Positions 1 through 9,000 of a DNA stretch of 64,000 nt are shown piece after piece. Under the pieces are notes generated by a model. The model saw nothing but the letters and a program-made list of their open reading frames with translations, had not been told where the DNA came from and did no database searches. A program made the translations under genes and the position numbers. Position 1 is the stretch's first letter, and each line of letters begins with the position of its first letter. Source of the stretch: Robertkochia marina (GTDB lineage: Bacteria > Bacteroidota > Bacteroidia > Flavobacteriales > Flavobacteriaceae); assembly GCF_004799345.1 (NCBI RefSeq), contig NZ_SSMC01000002.1, positions 889,060-953,059 on the forward strand, in the 5' to 3' direction.

Positions 1-112
1 TCATCATAAAACTGCCCGCTTCTGCCACTACAGCCTCCTGCGGATCAAGTTCGATCTCCACATATTGCATTTCTTCTCCATAAATTTGATAATCGATCTC
101 GTGTGCATTCAT
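1..112 (-). CDS. AIM24 / TIGR00266 family protein (5' end only)
   Basis: Only the first 37 codons lie in the window; the gene runs off the left edge. The start is the ATG at 110-112. The visible peptide has the [14 protein letters not shown] and [11 protein letters not shown] signatures typical of the N-terminus of the AIM24 (TIGR00266) beta-sandwich family. These are cytoplasmic proteins of unclear biochemical role, related to a yeast mitochondrial biogenesis factor. It follows the DUF4442 gene by 64 nt on the same strand, so co-transcription is likely. The family call rests on this short motif alone. Confidence 0.75.
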   Translation of the reverse strand, partial: MNAHEIDYQIYGEEMQYVEIELDPQEAVVAEAGSFMM

Positions 113-176
113 TCTTATTAAAGTTTAAGTTGATTTACTCTATAAGTGAAGATTATGGGAAAATTGTTACACCCCC

Positions 177-629
177 TCAACGATCTTTTCGCCTCAGGGT
201 CCACTCAAATTCAAAAACAGAGACAACATCTCCGGCTTCATCTTTACCCACGGCACGCATCCAGCAGGTATGCCCCTCACCTGTTTCCAGCACCCGGGTC
301 ATTATGGCATCGAGTTTTTCACCGTCATCACAGGTAAAGCGAATGGTTCCTGTAGCCTTCTTAGAGAAGGTAGCCTTATTATTAAGTACCAGCATGCTTA
401 CCGGTTTCCCGGCAGCACGGATCTTTGACATGACCAACACCCCTGTTGCCAGCTCTGCCGCCATGCCCTGAACCGCCCAAAACATCGAATTAAACGGATT
501 CTGATTGATCCATCGATGTTTTACCCGGGTAACAGCCTTATTGGCGTCAAACGATTCTACCCGCACCCCACTGATCCAGGCCGAAGGTAATTTAAACAAG
601 GTGAAGGTGTTAAGTTTTGAAGGTGTCAA
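177..629 (-). CDS. DUF4442 hotdog-fold protein, possible thioesterase
   Basis: A 150-residue protein that looks like the DUF4442 family, which has a hotdog fold like PaaI/YbgC thioesterases. Visible family features are KLPSAW near residue 15, VKHRWINQNPFNSM around residues 36-49 and AELATG near 58. No in-frame ATG exists between the upstream stop and the conserved start region, so translation probably begins at TTG (629), giving MTPSKLN. The substrate is unknown; acyl-CoA hydrolysis is only an inference from the fold. It lies directly upstream of the AIM24-family gene, same strand. Confidence 0.72.
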   Translation of the reverse strand: MTPSKLNTFTLFKLPSAWISGVRVESFDANKAVTRVKHRWINQNPFNSMFWAVQGMAAELATGVLVMSKIRAAGKPVSMLVLNNKATFSKKATGTIRFTCDDGEKLDAIMTRVLETGEGHTCWMRAVGKDEAGDVVSVFEFEWTLRRKDR

Positions 630-729
630 TACGTATGTTTTTTTGGATGAGCTCCCTAAATTATTGATTATAAATCACACCCGAAAATCGATTAATTCTT
701 AAATAAATGTTAAATTACAGTACTTTGTA

Positions 730-761
730 TTGCATAATACCTTCTTTTGGATATATATTTG
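730..761 (+). promoter_or_regulatory. Bacteroidota-type promoter for the DUF4870 operon
   Basis: TTG at 730-732 and TATATTTG at 754-761 are separated by 21 nt. This matches the Bacteroidota consensus (TTG, 17-23 nt, TAnnTTTG). Transcription would start near 766-768, leaving a leader of about 60 nt before the ATG at 827. Confidence 0.6.
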
Positions 762-800
762 TATAAGAAATTACATGGTAAAGTAAATTATCTGCCATAA

Positions 801-823
801 CATCAATCAAAAAACGAATCAGT
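801..823 (+). repeat. Leader repeat copy 1 (CATCAATCAAAAA-type)
   Basis: CATCAATCAAAAAACGAA followed by TCAGT lies just before the DUF4870 start. A nearly identical sequence is at 1332-1353 before the PadR gene, and a partial version at 3403-3412 before the GIN-domain gene. It sits in the predicted 5' leader, downstream of the promoter. Confidence 0.55.
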
Positions 824-826
824 ATC

Positions 827-1297
827 ATGGACACCACCATCAACAAACATCAAATGAACCTAGCCGCCATCATTCATATTTCGACCTTTTCGAAATATTT
901 TATTCCATTTGGGAATTTTATTCTACCCCTTATTCTTTGGATTTCGAATAAGGACCGGTCTGAATTTATAGATGAGAACGGAAAGAATGCCTTAAATTTT
1001 CAGATCAGTATTTTATTATACAGCTTATTCCTGGGTATTATATGTATTCCCTTTGTGCTGTTCACGGCCTTTGATTTTATTCAACTGGCCAATATCCTGG
1101 AGCACAACACCCACGACATAGACCTTCCGGTACAAAGCCTGTACGATTTAAGTGTGGGCATGATCCCGGTAGGCATCGCAGGATTGCTCATCTTCGGTCT
1201 GTTCGTTCTGGACGTGCTGTGTACCATCATTGCAGGAATAAGAGCCAGCAAAGGCATATCCTATAATTATCCTATCACCATCAATTTCATAAAGTAG
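827..1297 (+). CDS. DUF4870 (Tic20-like) membrane protein
   Basis: A 156-residue polytopic membrane protein with hydrophobic segments near residues 23-40, 58-85 and 110-137. The pattern LAAIIHIS...GNFILPLILW followed by an ENGKNALNFQIS loop is characteristic of DUF4870, a family structurally related to Tic20. Its molecular function is unknown. In Bacteroidota it is often next to PadR/PspC genes, as here, which suggests an envelope-homeostasis role. The start ATG follows a clear promoter and a short leader. It is the first gene of the rightward 0.8-4.2 kb group; 79 nt separate it from the PadR gene. Confidence 0.82.
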   Translation: MDTTINKHQMNLAAIIHISTFSKYFIPFGNFILPLILWISNKDRSEFIDENGKNALNFQISILLYSLFLGIICIPFVLFTAFDFIQLANILEHNTHDIDLPVQSLYDLSVGMIPVGIAGLLIFGLFVLDVLCTIIAGIRASKGISYNYPITINFIK

Positions 1298-1331
1298 CAA
1301 CCATGTAATCATCAATCAATCAACAATCAAT

Positions 1332-1353
1332 CATCAATCAAAAAGCGAACAGT
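1332..1353 (+). repeat. Leader repeat copy 2, after an ATCA-rich tract
   Basis: CATCAATCAAAAAGCGAA followed by CAGT nearly repeats 801-823. It is preceded by a low-complexity ATCA/CAATCA tract (about 1308-1331). It lies 23 nt before the PadR start codon. Confidence 0.55.
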
Positions 1354-1376
1354 TTAACTTAAAGTATTATGTAACC

Positions 1377-1721
1377 ATGAATATAGAAAACACAAAGGCG
1401 CAAATGAGGAAAGGGGTTTTGGAATACTGTATACTTTCTATCCTTGAAAGTGAAGACCAGTATGCATCTGAGATCCTTGACACCCTCAAAGACGCCAAGA
1501 TGCTTGTGGTAGAGGGTACAATTTACCCTTTACTTACCAGGCTGAAAAATGCAGGGCTCCTCACCTACCGGTGGGAGGAATCGACTTCCGGGCCACCGCG
1601 TAAGTATTACGCCCTGACCGACGACGGCACCAATTTTCTCAAGGAGCTGGACGCTACCTGGGACGAACTGAGAAACGCAGTAAACCTAGTAACCCGATCT
1701 AAAAGCACTAACAATGAATAA
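1377..1721 (+). CDS. PadR-family transcriptional regulator
   Basis: A 114-residue winged-helix regulator of the short PadR type. Visible family features are KGVLEYCILSIL at residues 12-23, the EGTIYPLLTRL recognition-helix region near 46-56, the wing SGPPRKYYALTDDG around residues 76-89, and a C-terminal helix. PadR proteins are usually repressors, often of neighbouring membrane-protein genes and sometimes of their own operon. Its last 8 nt overlap the PspC-domain gene, so the two are probably translationally coupled and the regulator likely controls this operon (inference). Confidence 0.9.
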   Translation: MNIENTKAQMRKGVLEYCILSILESEDQYASEILDTLKDAKMLVVEGTIYPLLTRLKNAGLLTYRWEESTSGPPRKYYALTDDGTNFLKELDATWDELRNAVNLVTRSKSTNNE

Positions 1722-3387
1722 GACAATCAACATAAATCTTGCAAACATCTTCTTTCACGTAGATGAAGATGCATACAGAAAGCTGCAGGGGTATCTTGAA
1801 GCGATCAAAAGATCATTTTCCGGCACCCCCGGCGGCGACGAGATCATGGCCGATATCGAGGCCAGGATCGCCGAACTCTTTAAAGAAAGGCAAAAAGACG
1901 ACCGCCAGGTGATCACCGTTAAAGAGGTCGATGAGATCATTGCCATCATGGGACAACCCGAAGATTATATGGTAGATGAGGAAATTTTTTCTGATGAAGA
2001 GCCTGCCAAAGGAGCTTCCGAAGGGTATAAACAACCCAAGAAACTTTACCGTGATACCGAGAACCAATATGTTTCTGGGGTAAGTGCCGGACTGGGCCAC
2101 TACCTGGGTATCGATGTGATCTGGATACGACTGCTTTTCATTGTGACCACCGTATTTTCCGGGTTTGGAATCGTGGCCTATGTGCTATTATGGATTCTGG
2201 TTCCTGAGGCTAAGACCACAGCAGAAAAGATCGCCATGACCGGCGAACCGGTAAATATTACCAATATTGAAAAAAAGATCAAAGAAGGCTTTGATACTGT
2301 TACCGAAAAGGTAAAAAACGTAGACTACGAAAAGGTGGGAAAGTCGGTAAAGGATGGTTCCAGAGGGTTTTTCGATACTCTTGGTAGTATATTTACCGCC
2401 CTGTTCAGAGTGGTGGGTAAATTTATAGGGATCATCCTGATCATCGTTGCAGCCGTGACCCTTATCGGGTTACTGGTAGCCCTATTTACTGCAGGTTCTG
2501 TAAATCTTTTTGGAGGACCACACTGGCAGGAACTGGTTATGATGAATGTCGATGCGCCGCTTTGGCTGATCAGTCTGATGACCTTCTTTGTCGTAGGAAT
2601 ACCATTCTTTATCCTGTTTTATTTAGGGTTAAAGATCCTTATTAACAACCTGAACTCATTAGGCAGGGTAGCACAATTCTCCCTGTTAGCCATATGGATC
2701 TTATCGCTTGCAGGGTTGATCTCACTGGGTATTCAGCAAACCTCCCTGAGGGCTATTTCAGGGAAGGCTTCTGAGACCATAACACTTGACGTGAAGCCAA
2801 CAGACACCTTGTCTATCCATGTAAAATCTGATCCGAACTTTACCGGAAGGTTTTTTAACGACAGTGATTTCGATATAGTTTCTGTTGACGACGAGAAATA
2901 TATCTACTCTGATGAAGTGGAATTTTGGATCAAAAGCTCTGATGAGAACAATTCGTATGTAGAGATACAGAAACGAGCCAAAGGTGCCACCTATGACGAT
3001 GCGTTCGACCGGGCACAAAAGGTGGTGTACAACCTGGAGACTGAAGGTGATATGGTAAAAGTTGATGACTTCTGGACTACCGGGGTCGGTAACAAGTATC
3101 GCGAACAGGAAGTTATCGTAACGTTTTATTTAACACCCGGGACAAGGATAAAATTTAACGCTACCTCCAGCCTGTATTTCAGAGTAAAGGGCGACAAGGG
3201 GTATACCGATTATCTGCAGGGACGTACCCAGCATATATACGAGGTAACAGAACAAGACACGGTAAAATGCCTGGATTGCGAAAGCACCCTTTCATCTGAA
3301 GAAAATTCAGAAAGTGAAGCAACAGAGGTTCCGGAAGAGGTTAATGACTCTACCGACACTGAAAACATTGAACCTGAAACCATATAA
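1714..3387 (+). CDS. PspC-domain envelope-stress membrane protein
   Basis: A 557-residue protein. Residues 1-90 are a cytoplasmic alpha-helical module (NLANIFFHVDEDAY, VKEVDEIIAIMGQPEDY) common in Bacteroidota PspC proteins. Residues about 108-170 form the PspC domain (KKLYRD, VSGVSAGLGHYLGID, IRLLFI, AYVLLWILVPE). At least three further hydrophobic segments follow (about 235-262, 282-312, 322-342), then a beta-rich, probably extracytoplasmic C-terminus ending in an acidic tail. The PspC domain is linked to phage-shock or envelope-stress responses. It overlaps the PadR gene by 8 nt and precedes the GIN-domain lipoprotein by 54 nt. Its exact activity is unknown. Confidence 0.85.
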   Translation: MNKTININLANIFFHVDEDAYRKLQGYLEAIKRSFSGTPGGDEIMADIEARIAELFKERQKDDRQVITVKEVDEIIAIMGQPEDYMVDEEIFSDEEPAKGASEGYKQPKKLYRDTENQYVSGVSAGLGHYLGIDVIWIRLLFIVTTVFSGFGIVAYVLLWILVPEAKTTAEKIAMTGEPVNITNIEKKIKEGFDTVTEKVKNVDYEKVGKSVKDGSRGFFDTLGSIFTALFRVVGKFIGIILIIVAAVTLIGLLVALFTAGSVNLFGGPHWQELVMMNVDAPLWLISLMTFFVVGIPFFILFYLGLKILINNLNSLGRVAQFSLLAIWILSLAGLISLGIQQTSLRAISGKASETITLDVKPTDTLSIHVKSDPNFTGRFFNDSDFDIVSVDDEKYIYSDEVEFWIKSSDENNSYVEIQKRAKGATYDDAFDRAQKVVYNLETEGDMVKVDDFWTTGVGNKYREQEVIVTFYLTPGTRIKFNATSSLYFRVKGDKGYTDYLQGRTQHIYEVTEQDTVKCLDCESTLSSEENSESEATEVPEEVNDSTDTENIEPETI

Positions 3388-3441
3388 ATAAACAAACCAT
3401 ATCATCAATCAACCGGGCAACCGGAATCAAAATCAACAGTT

Positions 3442-4173
3442 ATGAGTACGTTAGTAAAAGTTTTAACCGCCCTGATCCTTTCTTTAACCCTCTGTTCCTG
3501 CCAAATGGACTTTATTACCGGTGGGGAAAGAGGTAACGGGAACGTGGTTACTGCCGACCGGGTACTGGAAGGTAATTTTGACAGTGTAGAAGCCTCTGAA
3601 GGACTCGACATTATCATCAACCAAAGCAATGACCAAACCATTACGGTAGAAGCCGATGAGAACCTTCATGACCTCATTCTTACTGAAATTAAAGGCAATA
3701 CCCTTAAGATTCATTGTAAGAAAAATATCGGAAGAGCCACCTCGAAAAAAGTTTTTGTCAACCTTCCCGATATTAAAAAGCTGGAGAGTAACAGTGGTGC
3801 CGATCTATGGAGCATGGGCGTGATCAAGGCCAACACCCTGCATTTAAAAACCTCGAGCGGGGCCGATATTGAAGTGGAGGTTGAAACCACCGACCTTTAC
3901 CTGGAAACCTCCAGCGGTTCAGACATTGAGGTGACCGGAAAAACCACCAATGTAACGGCCCACGCCAGCAGTGGCAGCGATATTGATGCTGCGCAACTGG
4001 ATGCTCAGAATGCCAGTGCTGAAGCCACCAGCGGAGCTGACATTACGGTATATTCCAGTGAAAAGATCGATATCCGATCAAATTCAGGAGGTGATGTAAG
4101 TTACCGTGGCAATCCGGCCATCGTACAAAAGCAGGGCAAGAACCTGAATTTAAACCTTGATTTCAAGGATTAA
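3442..4173 (+). CDS. GIN-domain (DUF2807) lipoprotein
   Basis: A 243-residue exported protein. The N-terminus has a signal segment and a lipobox-like LCSC at residues 17-20, so it is probably lipidated at Cys20. The rest is a DUF2807 / head-GIN right-handed beta-solenoid with repeating patterns such as SGADIEV, SGSDIEV, SGSDIDA and SGADITV around residues 120-210. Such proteins are surface or periplasmic; their ligands are unknown. It is the last gene of the PadR/PspC group and is followed by a strong terminator. The leader contains a partial CATCAATCAA motif. Confidence 0.85.
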   Translation: MSTLVKVLTALILSLTLCSCQMDFITGGERGNGNVVTADRVLEGNFDSVEASEGLDIIINQSNDQTITVEADENLHDLILTEIKGNTLKIHCKKNIGRATSKKVFVNLPDIKKLESNSGADLWSMGVIKANTLHLKTSSGADIEVEVETTDLYLETSSGSDIEVTGKTTNVTAHASSGSDIDAAQLDAQNASAEATSGADITVYSSEKIDIRSNSGGDVSYRGNPAIVQKQGKNLNLNLDFKD

Positions 4174-4207
4174 CTTCCCCATCTAACCAACCAACCATTC
4201 CATGATA

Positions 4208-4241
4208 GAAAAAGCCGCCGGGTACGCCCGGGGGCTTTTTC
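4208..4241 (+). terminator. Rho-independent terminator after the GIN-domain gene
   Basis: GAAAAAGCC and GGCTTTTTC arms enclose an inner CCGGG/CCCGG stem, followed by CATTTTATT. It ends the rightward 0.8-4.2 kb transcript and is symmetrical enough to work in both directions. Confidence 0.85.
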
Positions 4242-4290
4242 ATTTTATTGAATTCTAAGTGCATCCGATGTGTAACAGACGAACCACCCC

Positions 4291-4449
4291 GTGCACTGCG
4301 ATAGCAGTGCACACCCCTCCTTACAAAGGAGGGGATTAATTCGAATACATGGTTGATTCTGTGGTGGACGTTTTCGAGCAGGATTGCGCTTAGTAGTACT
4401 TTCCTCTTCCCCCTTTTAAGGGGAAGGTGTCTTCAGCTTTGCTGAAGAC
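4291..4449. repeat. Cluster of perfect short hairpins (intergenic repeat)
   Basis: The 4174-4587 gap contains no gene. After the terminator it holds a series of palindromes: GTGCACTGC/GCAGTGCAC (4291-4312, loop GATA), CCCCTCCTT/AAGGAGGGG (4314-4334, loop ACA), CTTCCCC/GGGGAAG (4406-4426) and GTCTTCAGC/GCTGAAGAC (4429-4449, loop TTT). The CCCTCCTT-type blocks resemble intergenic repeats dispersed in Bacteroidota genomes. No ORF or transposase is present. Confidence 0.6.
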
Positions 4450-4520
4450 GGAAGGGGTGCTCCCATTCACCTATCCAACTACCCACCTACCTGCTTACCC
4501 GTAAACCCCGTCCGACCACA

Positions 4521-4551
4521 AAAAAAGCCCCTTCATAAGAAGAGGCTTTTT
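4521..4551 (-). terminator. Terminator after the SusD gene
   Basis: AAAAAAGCCcCTTC and GAAGaGGCTTTTT arms with an ATAA loop and one mismatch lie 37 nt beyond the SusD stop. The run of A on the plus strand gives the U-tract for leftward transcription. Confidence 0.8.
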
Positions 4552-4587
4552 CCTGCTGTTTAAAACACAGCTATATAAAAGGGTTGG

Positions 4588-6003
4588 TTAGTTCGCATCC
4601 CAAAATAATTTATCGGTCAGGGTAACCGTAGGTTGTTGTCCCGGGTTTCTCAGATATTCTGTATCCGGATAATCGAAACGGGCAATATACTCACTTCCTA
4701 ACTCATTGTTGGTCGGTGGCGTAAAGTCAGCATAAGCGTGATTATATCTACGGGCATCTACCCATGCTTCAGGATGCAGGAACATAGCCACATACTTTTC
4801 CTTGAAAACCAGGTCAAGTGTCAGGCTTCCTGAACCAACACCTACAACCGGATCCGCCAGGTATGCATCACGATCTGCAGGGTCTACCCCGATCTTATCC
4901 ATACTGGCAGTAATTCCTTCAATATAGGCGTCATAAGCTCTTGCGGCATCGCCGGCTCTTAAAGCCGCTTCAGCCTCAATAAACTTAACTTCAGCATAGG
5001 TTACCACAAAGAGAGGCGAATCACTTGATGAGAAGAAACCATCAGTAGTCAGAACAGATTCTTCAGGGGTGGTTCCATCTCCTATACGTCCTTCTCCGTT
5101 TACGGTACCTCTGTAGGTTACTCCGTCAGGAAGCGGGTCGGTAATGAGTGGTAATCTTGGATCGAATACTCCGAAGGTGGTACCATTCATGGCATCAACC
5201 ACCTGCTCAGACAACCATCCACCAAGAACAAGTCCGGCATTGTTTACAGCCACCTGCCCCCATGGGTTACGCACCTGAAATTCTGAAATTTGAGCATCGT
5301 CATCATTGCTGGTATAGGCACCGTCTACGGCTGCAAGTACAGCGTTAGCATCATAACTTCCTAAACCGGATAAATGGTTCAGGTAACGCGCTTTTAAAGC
5401 ATTAGCAGTTTTGGTCCAGGCCGCAATATCTCCTCCATGCAGAAAGTCGCTGTCGCCATCAACCGGCAAACCAAGGTTTTCGGTATTAAAATCAGCAATA
5501 GCCGCATCTAAAAGCGTTACGATCTCCTGGTACAAAGCTTCCTGCCCGTCATATGCCGGAGTTAAGCTCTGAAAGTTCAGGGCCTCAGAGTAAGGAATAT
5601 CTCCCCAAACATCAACGGCCATACCCAGATTAAAAGCTGTGAGAGTCTTAGCGATCCCGGTATAGTGTACAGAGGATGTCTCCTCGGCAAACATTTGCAG
5701 ATCAGAAATATTTGCAAGCATTCTGTAAATATTACTCCAGGCACCATCGGTATTTACACGCTCATAAATATCAATGGCACTGGCCTCGTTCGGAGAAGCC
5801 AGGTACTGGGTATAGAAAGACGTCGTAGCACCGATCCTGTAAACATTAAGACCGGAGTTATAGGTCGTATTGGCCAATAGTCCCTCCAGGGGTGGCTCAA
5901 GTGCAGCATTAGGATTTTCATTGATATCCAGGTAGTCATCACATCCTGTGAAGATCAATGCCGCAACAAAAAGGTAAAATATATTTTTCATCATAGTTCT
6001 CAT
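4588..6003 (-). CDS. SusD/RagB-family outer-membrane lipoprotein
   Basis: About 471 residues from the ATG at 6003; an ATG at 5994 (MMKNIF) is an equally plausible start. The open frame extends further upstream into the SusC gene, but that part is not signal-like. A signal peptide ends in the lipobox FTGC, followed by DDYLDINENPNAA, the classical SusD-like start. The rest has the tryptophan- and alanine-rich helical pattern of the SusD-like family (WGDIPYSEAL, KFIEAEAALRAGDAARAY). It would be a surface lipoprotein that caps the SusC channel and captures a substrate, usually a glycan or peptide. Its start lies 1 nt past the SusC stop, so coupling is near certain. No hydrolase gene adjoins the pair, so the substrate cannot be inferred. 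Confidence 0.92.
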   Translation of the reverse strand: MRTMMKNIFYLFVAALIFTGCDDYLDINENPNAALEPPLEGLLANTTYNSGLNVYRIGATTSFYTQYLASPNEASAIDIYERVNTDGAWSNIYRMLANISDLQMFAEETSSVHYTGIAKTLTAFNLGMAVDVWGDIPYSEALNFQSLTPAYDGQEALYQEIVTLLDAAIADFNTENLGLPVDGDSDFLHGGDIAAWTKTANALKARYLNHLSGLGSYDANAVLAAVDGAYTSNDDDAQISEFQVRNPWGQVAVNNAGLVLGGWLSEQVVDAMNGTTFGVFDPRLPLITDPLPDGVTYRGTVNGEGRIGDGTTPEESVLTTDGFFSSSDSPLFVVTYAEVKFIEAEAALRAGDAARAYDAYIEGITASMDKIGVDPADRDAYLADPVVGVGSGSLTLDLVFKEKYVAMFLHPEAWVDARRYNHAYADFTPPTNNELGSEYIARFDYPDTEYLRNPGQQPTVTLTDKLFWDAN

Positions 6004-6004
6004 A

Positions 6005-9000
6005 TTAGAATGATAGTTTAAGAGTTGCTGCATAGGTCTTTAACCCGGGGTGAGCGGCCAAACCATTAAATCCGTTCGCATTGCCCGGATTGATCGAACT
6101 TTCAGGATCCCATCCGTTATACTCTGTCCATAAGAACAGGTTGGTTCCTGAGAGGGTGAAACTCGCACGGGTTAATCCCATTCTGTCAACAAAAGACGTT
6201 GGCAGGGCATACGAGAGGCTCAGATTCTGTAAACGCACCCATGAGGCATCCTGAACAAAGTTCTCAGTTACCGTACGGTAATTGGCCCGGTAATAACCTC
6301 CGTTAAGCGCTTCGAATTCAGGAGTGTCTGCCTGACCTAAATAAACTTCCTGGGTATTTGGCTGCCCGTCGGCAGTTACCCCTTCAAAAACAACCACATC
6401 ATTCCTGTTCACCGTATAGTCAGCAATACCAAATGCCGCCATAAAGTTATCCAGGTTGTTGAACTTTTCGAAACCTTGACGAATATCGAACTGGAAGCCA
6501 AGGGTAAAGTTCTTATAGCTGATAGAATTAGAAATATTCATCATCCAATCAGGAGTAGCATTTCCAAGGATCTTCTGATCTCCGTTTCTGATCGGGAAAC
6601 CATCGTCTCCGATCAACAGCGGACGATCAGCATCTAACACTAAAGGATCTTCATCCTCAGGATTTTCATAATATCTTGCATAGGAAGAACCTAAGATAGC
6701 TCCTACAGGCTGTCCTACATAGATTCCCTGAGAGGCAGAACTTCCGGCGTATCCGAAATCACTTCCTAAGAAAATCCCGTCAGCATCATTGAAGATCTCG
6801 ATCACCTCATTGTTATTGGTAGAGAAATTCACCAGGAAATTCCAGTTGAAGTCCTGTGTCTGAATCGGCGTAGCATTCAGGATCATTTCAATACCCCGGT
6901 TACGAAGCGTACCCACGTTGGTGGTATAATTGCTGTAACCTGTTGATAATGGCACGGGTAAACTAAGCAGCGACTGCTCTGCATCGGTAGTATACCAGGC
7001 AAGATCAAGTCCTAAACGATTGTCAAAGAACTTAAACTCTGTACCGATCTCAAAATCTTTAGAGATCTCAGCCTGAAGGTTCGGATCTGCTCTCAACCCG
7101 TTTCTTTGCCAACCGGTAACCTCCCCGATAGGGAACCCGGGAGCATTAGGACGGTACACATTAGAGGTTTCATAAGGTCTTGGATCCTGCCCACGTTCTG
7201 CATACGAAATACGGAACTTACCAAAGTCCATCCACTCAGGAGCATCGAACATTTCGGTAAATACTGCAGAACCACTCACTGAGTAATAGTTAAATGACCT
7301 GTTCTCCTTTGGCAAGGTAGAAGTCCAGTCATTACGATCGGTGATTGTTAAGAACAGGTAATCGTTGTAGTCTAAACTCACCTCCCCGTATAAACCGATC
7401 AACCTTCTGTTCAATTCAGCCTGGCTGGCAGTAATAATAGAGGCATTGCTAAGGTTAAAGAAGTCGTATACATCCAACTCTGAACCTCTGGTAGATACAC
7501 GCTTGTAACTTTCCTGGAAAACATCAAGTCCTCCACGAACGGTTAATCCGAAACTGTCAGAAAGATCAGTTTGATAGGTCGTGATAAGGTTAGAGTTAAG
7601 ATCCATGCTGTTGATGTTATTCTCTTCTACATACCCCAGACCATTGTTACTAAAGGTAAGTTCACCTTCAATTCCTGTTGGACCCGGCGCCGTACCTACA
7701 CGGTTGTCGTTGTAATAGTCAATACCAAAGCGATACTGAACATCCATCCCGTTAAAAGGCTGCCAGTTAAAGCCCATATTACCGATGATACGATTTACGT
7801 CATCTTCCAATTTATTGGTCTTTGCACCATAAATAGGGTTATTACCCGAAGTAAAATTATTGTAGTAGCCCTTCATGGTTCCTGCTAACGGACCTTCGGT
7901 AAACTCGTAATCATTTACATCCTTCGCCGGTGCCCAATAGATCAATCGCGTATTGAACAGGTCAACATCAACACGGTTACCTCCGGAGTTGATATAGTTG
8001 GCAGAAGCACTGATCTGAAAATTATCAGCTACATTGATCTTACCATTGATCTTTGCTGAAATTCTTCCGAAATCTGCAAATGGCACAACCCCTTGCTGAT
8101 AGAAGTGTCCGAGAGAAGCATAGAAATAAGCCTTCTCATTTCCTCCTGAAGCATCAAAGTGAAGATTGGTATTGTACCCGGTCTGGTAAGCATTTCTGAA
8201 GTTATTGAAAATGGTTTCAGGGTGTTCCGGATCTATAGCACGGGCCTCTTCAATGGTAGGACCCCATGTAGGCCAGAACCCGTCTGAATATTCTCCCGCG
8301 AATCCCTGGGTATACTCTTGTTGAACCTTCGGAAACTTATTTACGTAATCAAGTCCGCTGGTGGCTACAAGGTTGAACTGAGTTCTCCCTGATTTCCCCG
8401 AACGGGTAGTAATAATGATCGCACCATTCTTTGCCCGAACTCCGTAAAGCGCAGTAGCCGCACCACCTTTAAGTACCGATACACTTTCTACATCGGTCAG
8501 GTTAAGATCTGAAGCACGGTTAGACATCCCTCTGAATCCGCCCCCACCTATGGTAAAGGTATCGTTACTGATCTGTACCCCATCTACAACAAACAGTGGT
8601 TGGTTCTCAGCATTCGGGTCGAGAGAATTCACTCCTCGAATCACGATCCTTGAAGCCTGCCCGGGAGCTCCACCCCCTCGGGTTACCACCGCACCTGCTA
8701 CCTTACCCTGTAAGGCGCTCACCACATTGGTTTCAGGAACATTTAGAATTTGCTCGGCATCAAGCTGCTGTGAAGCATACCCCAGGGCTTTTTTATCCCT
8801 TTGAATACCAAGAGCAGTAACCACTACTTCATCAAGCGCCTGGGCGTCTGTTTGCATGGCTACATTTAAGGTTGTTCTCCCGTTTACGGCAACCTCCTGG
8901 GTTTGCATCCCTACATAAGTGAATACAAGAACATCATTGGCTGATGCATTGATGGAAAATTCACCATCAAAATTGGATGAGGTACCACTACTGGTCCCCT

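Noticed and set aside
6004..6033. SusD start inside the SusC gene
   Set aside because: It gives ten non-signal residues before a clean lipoprotein signal peptide; ATG 6003 or 5994 fits better.
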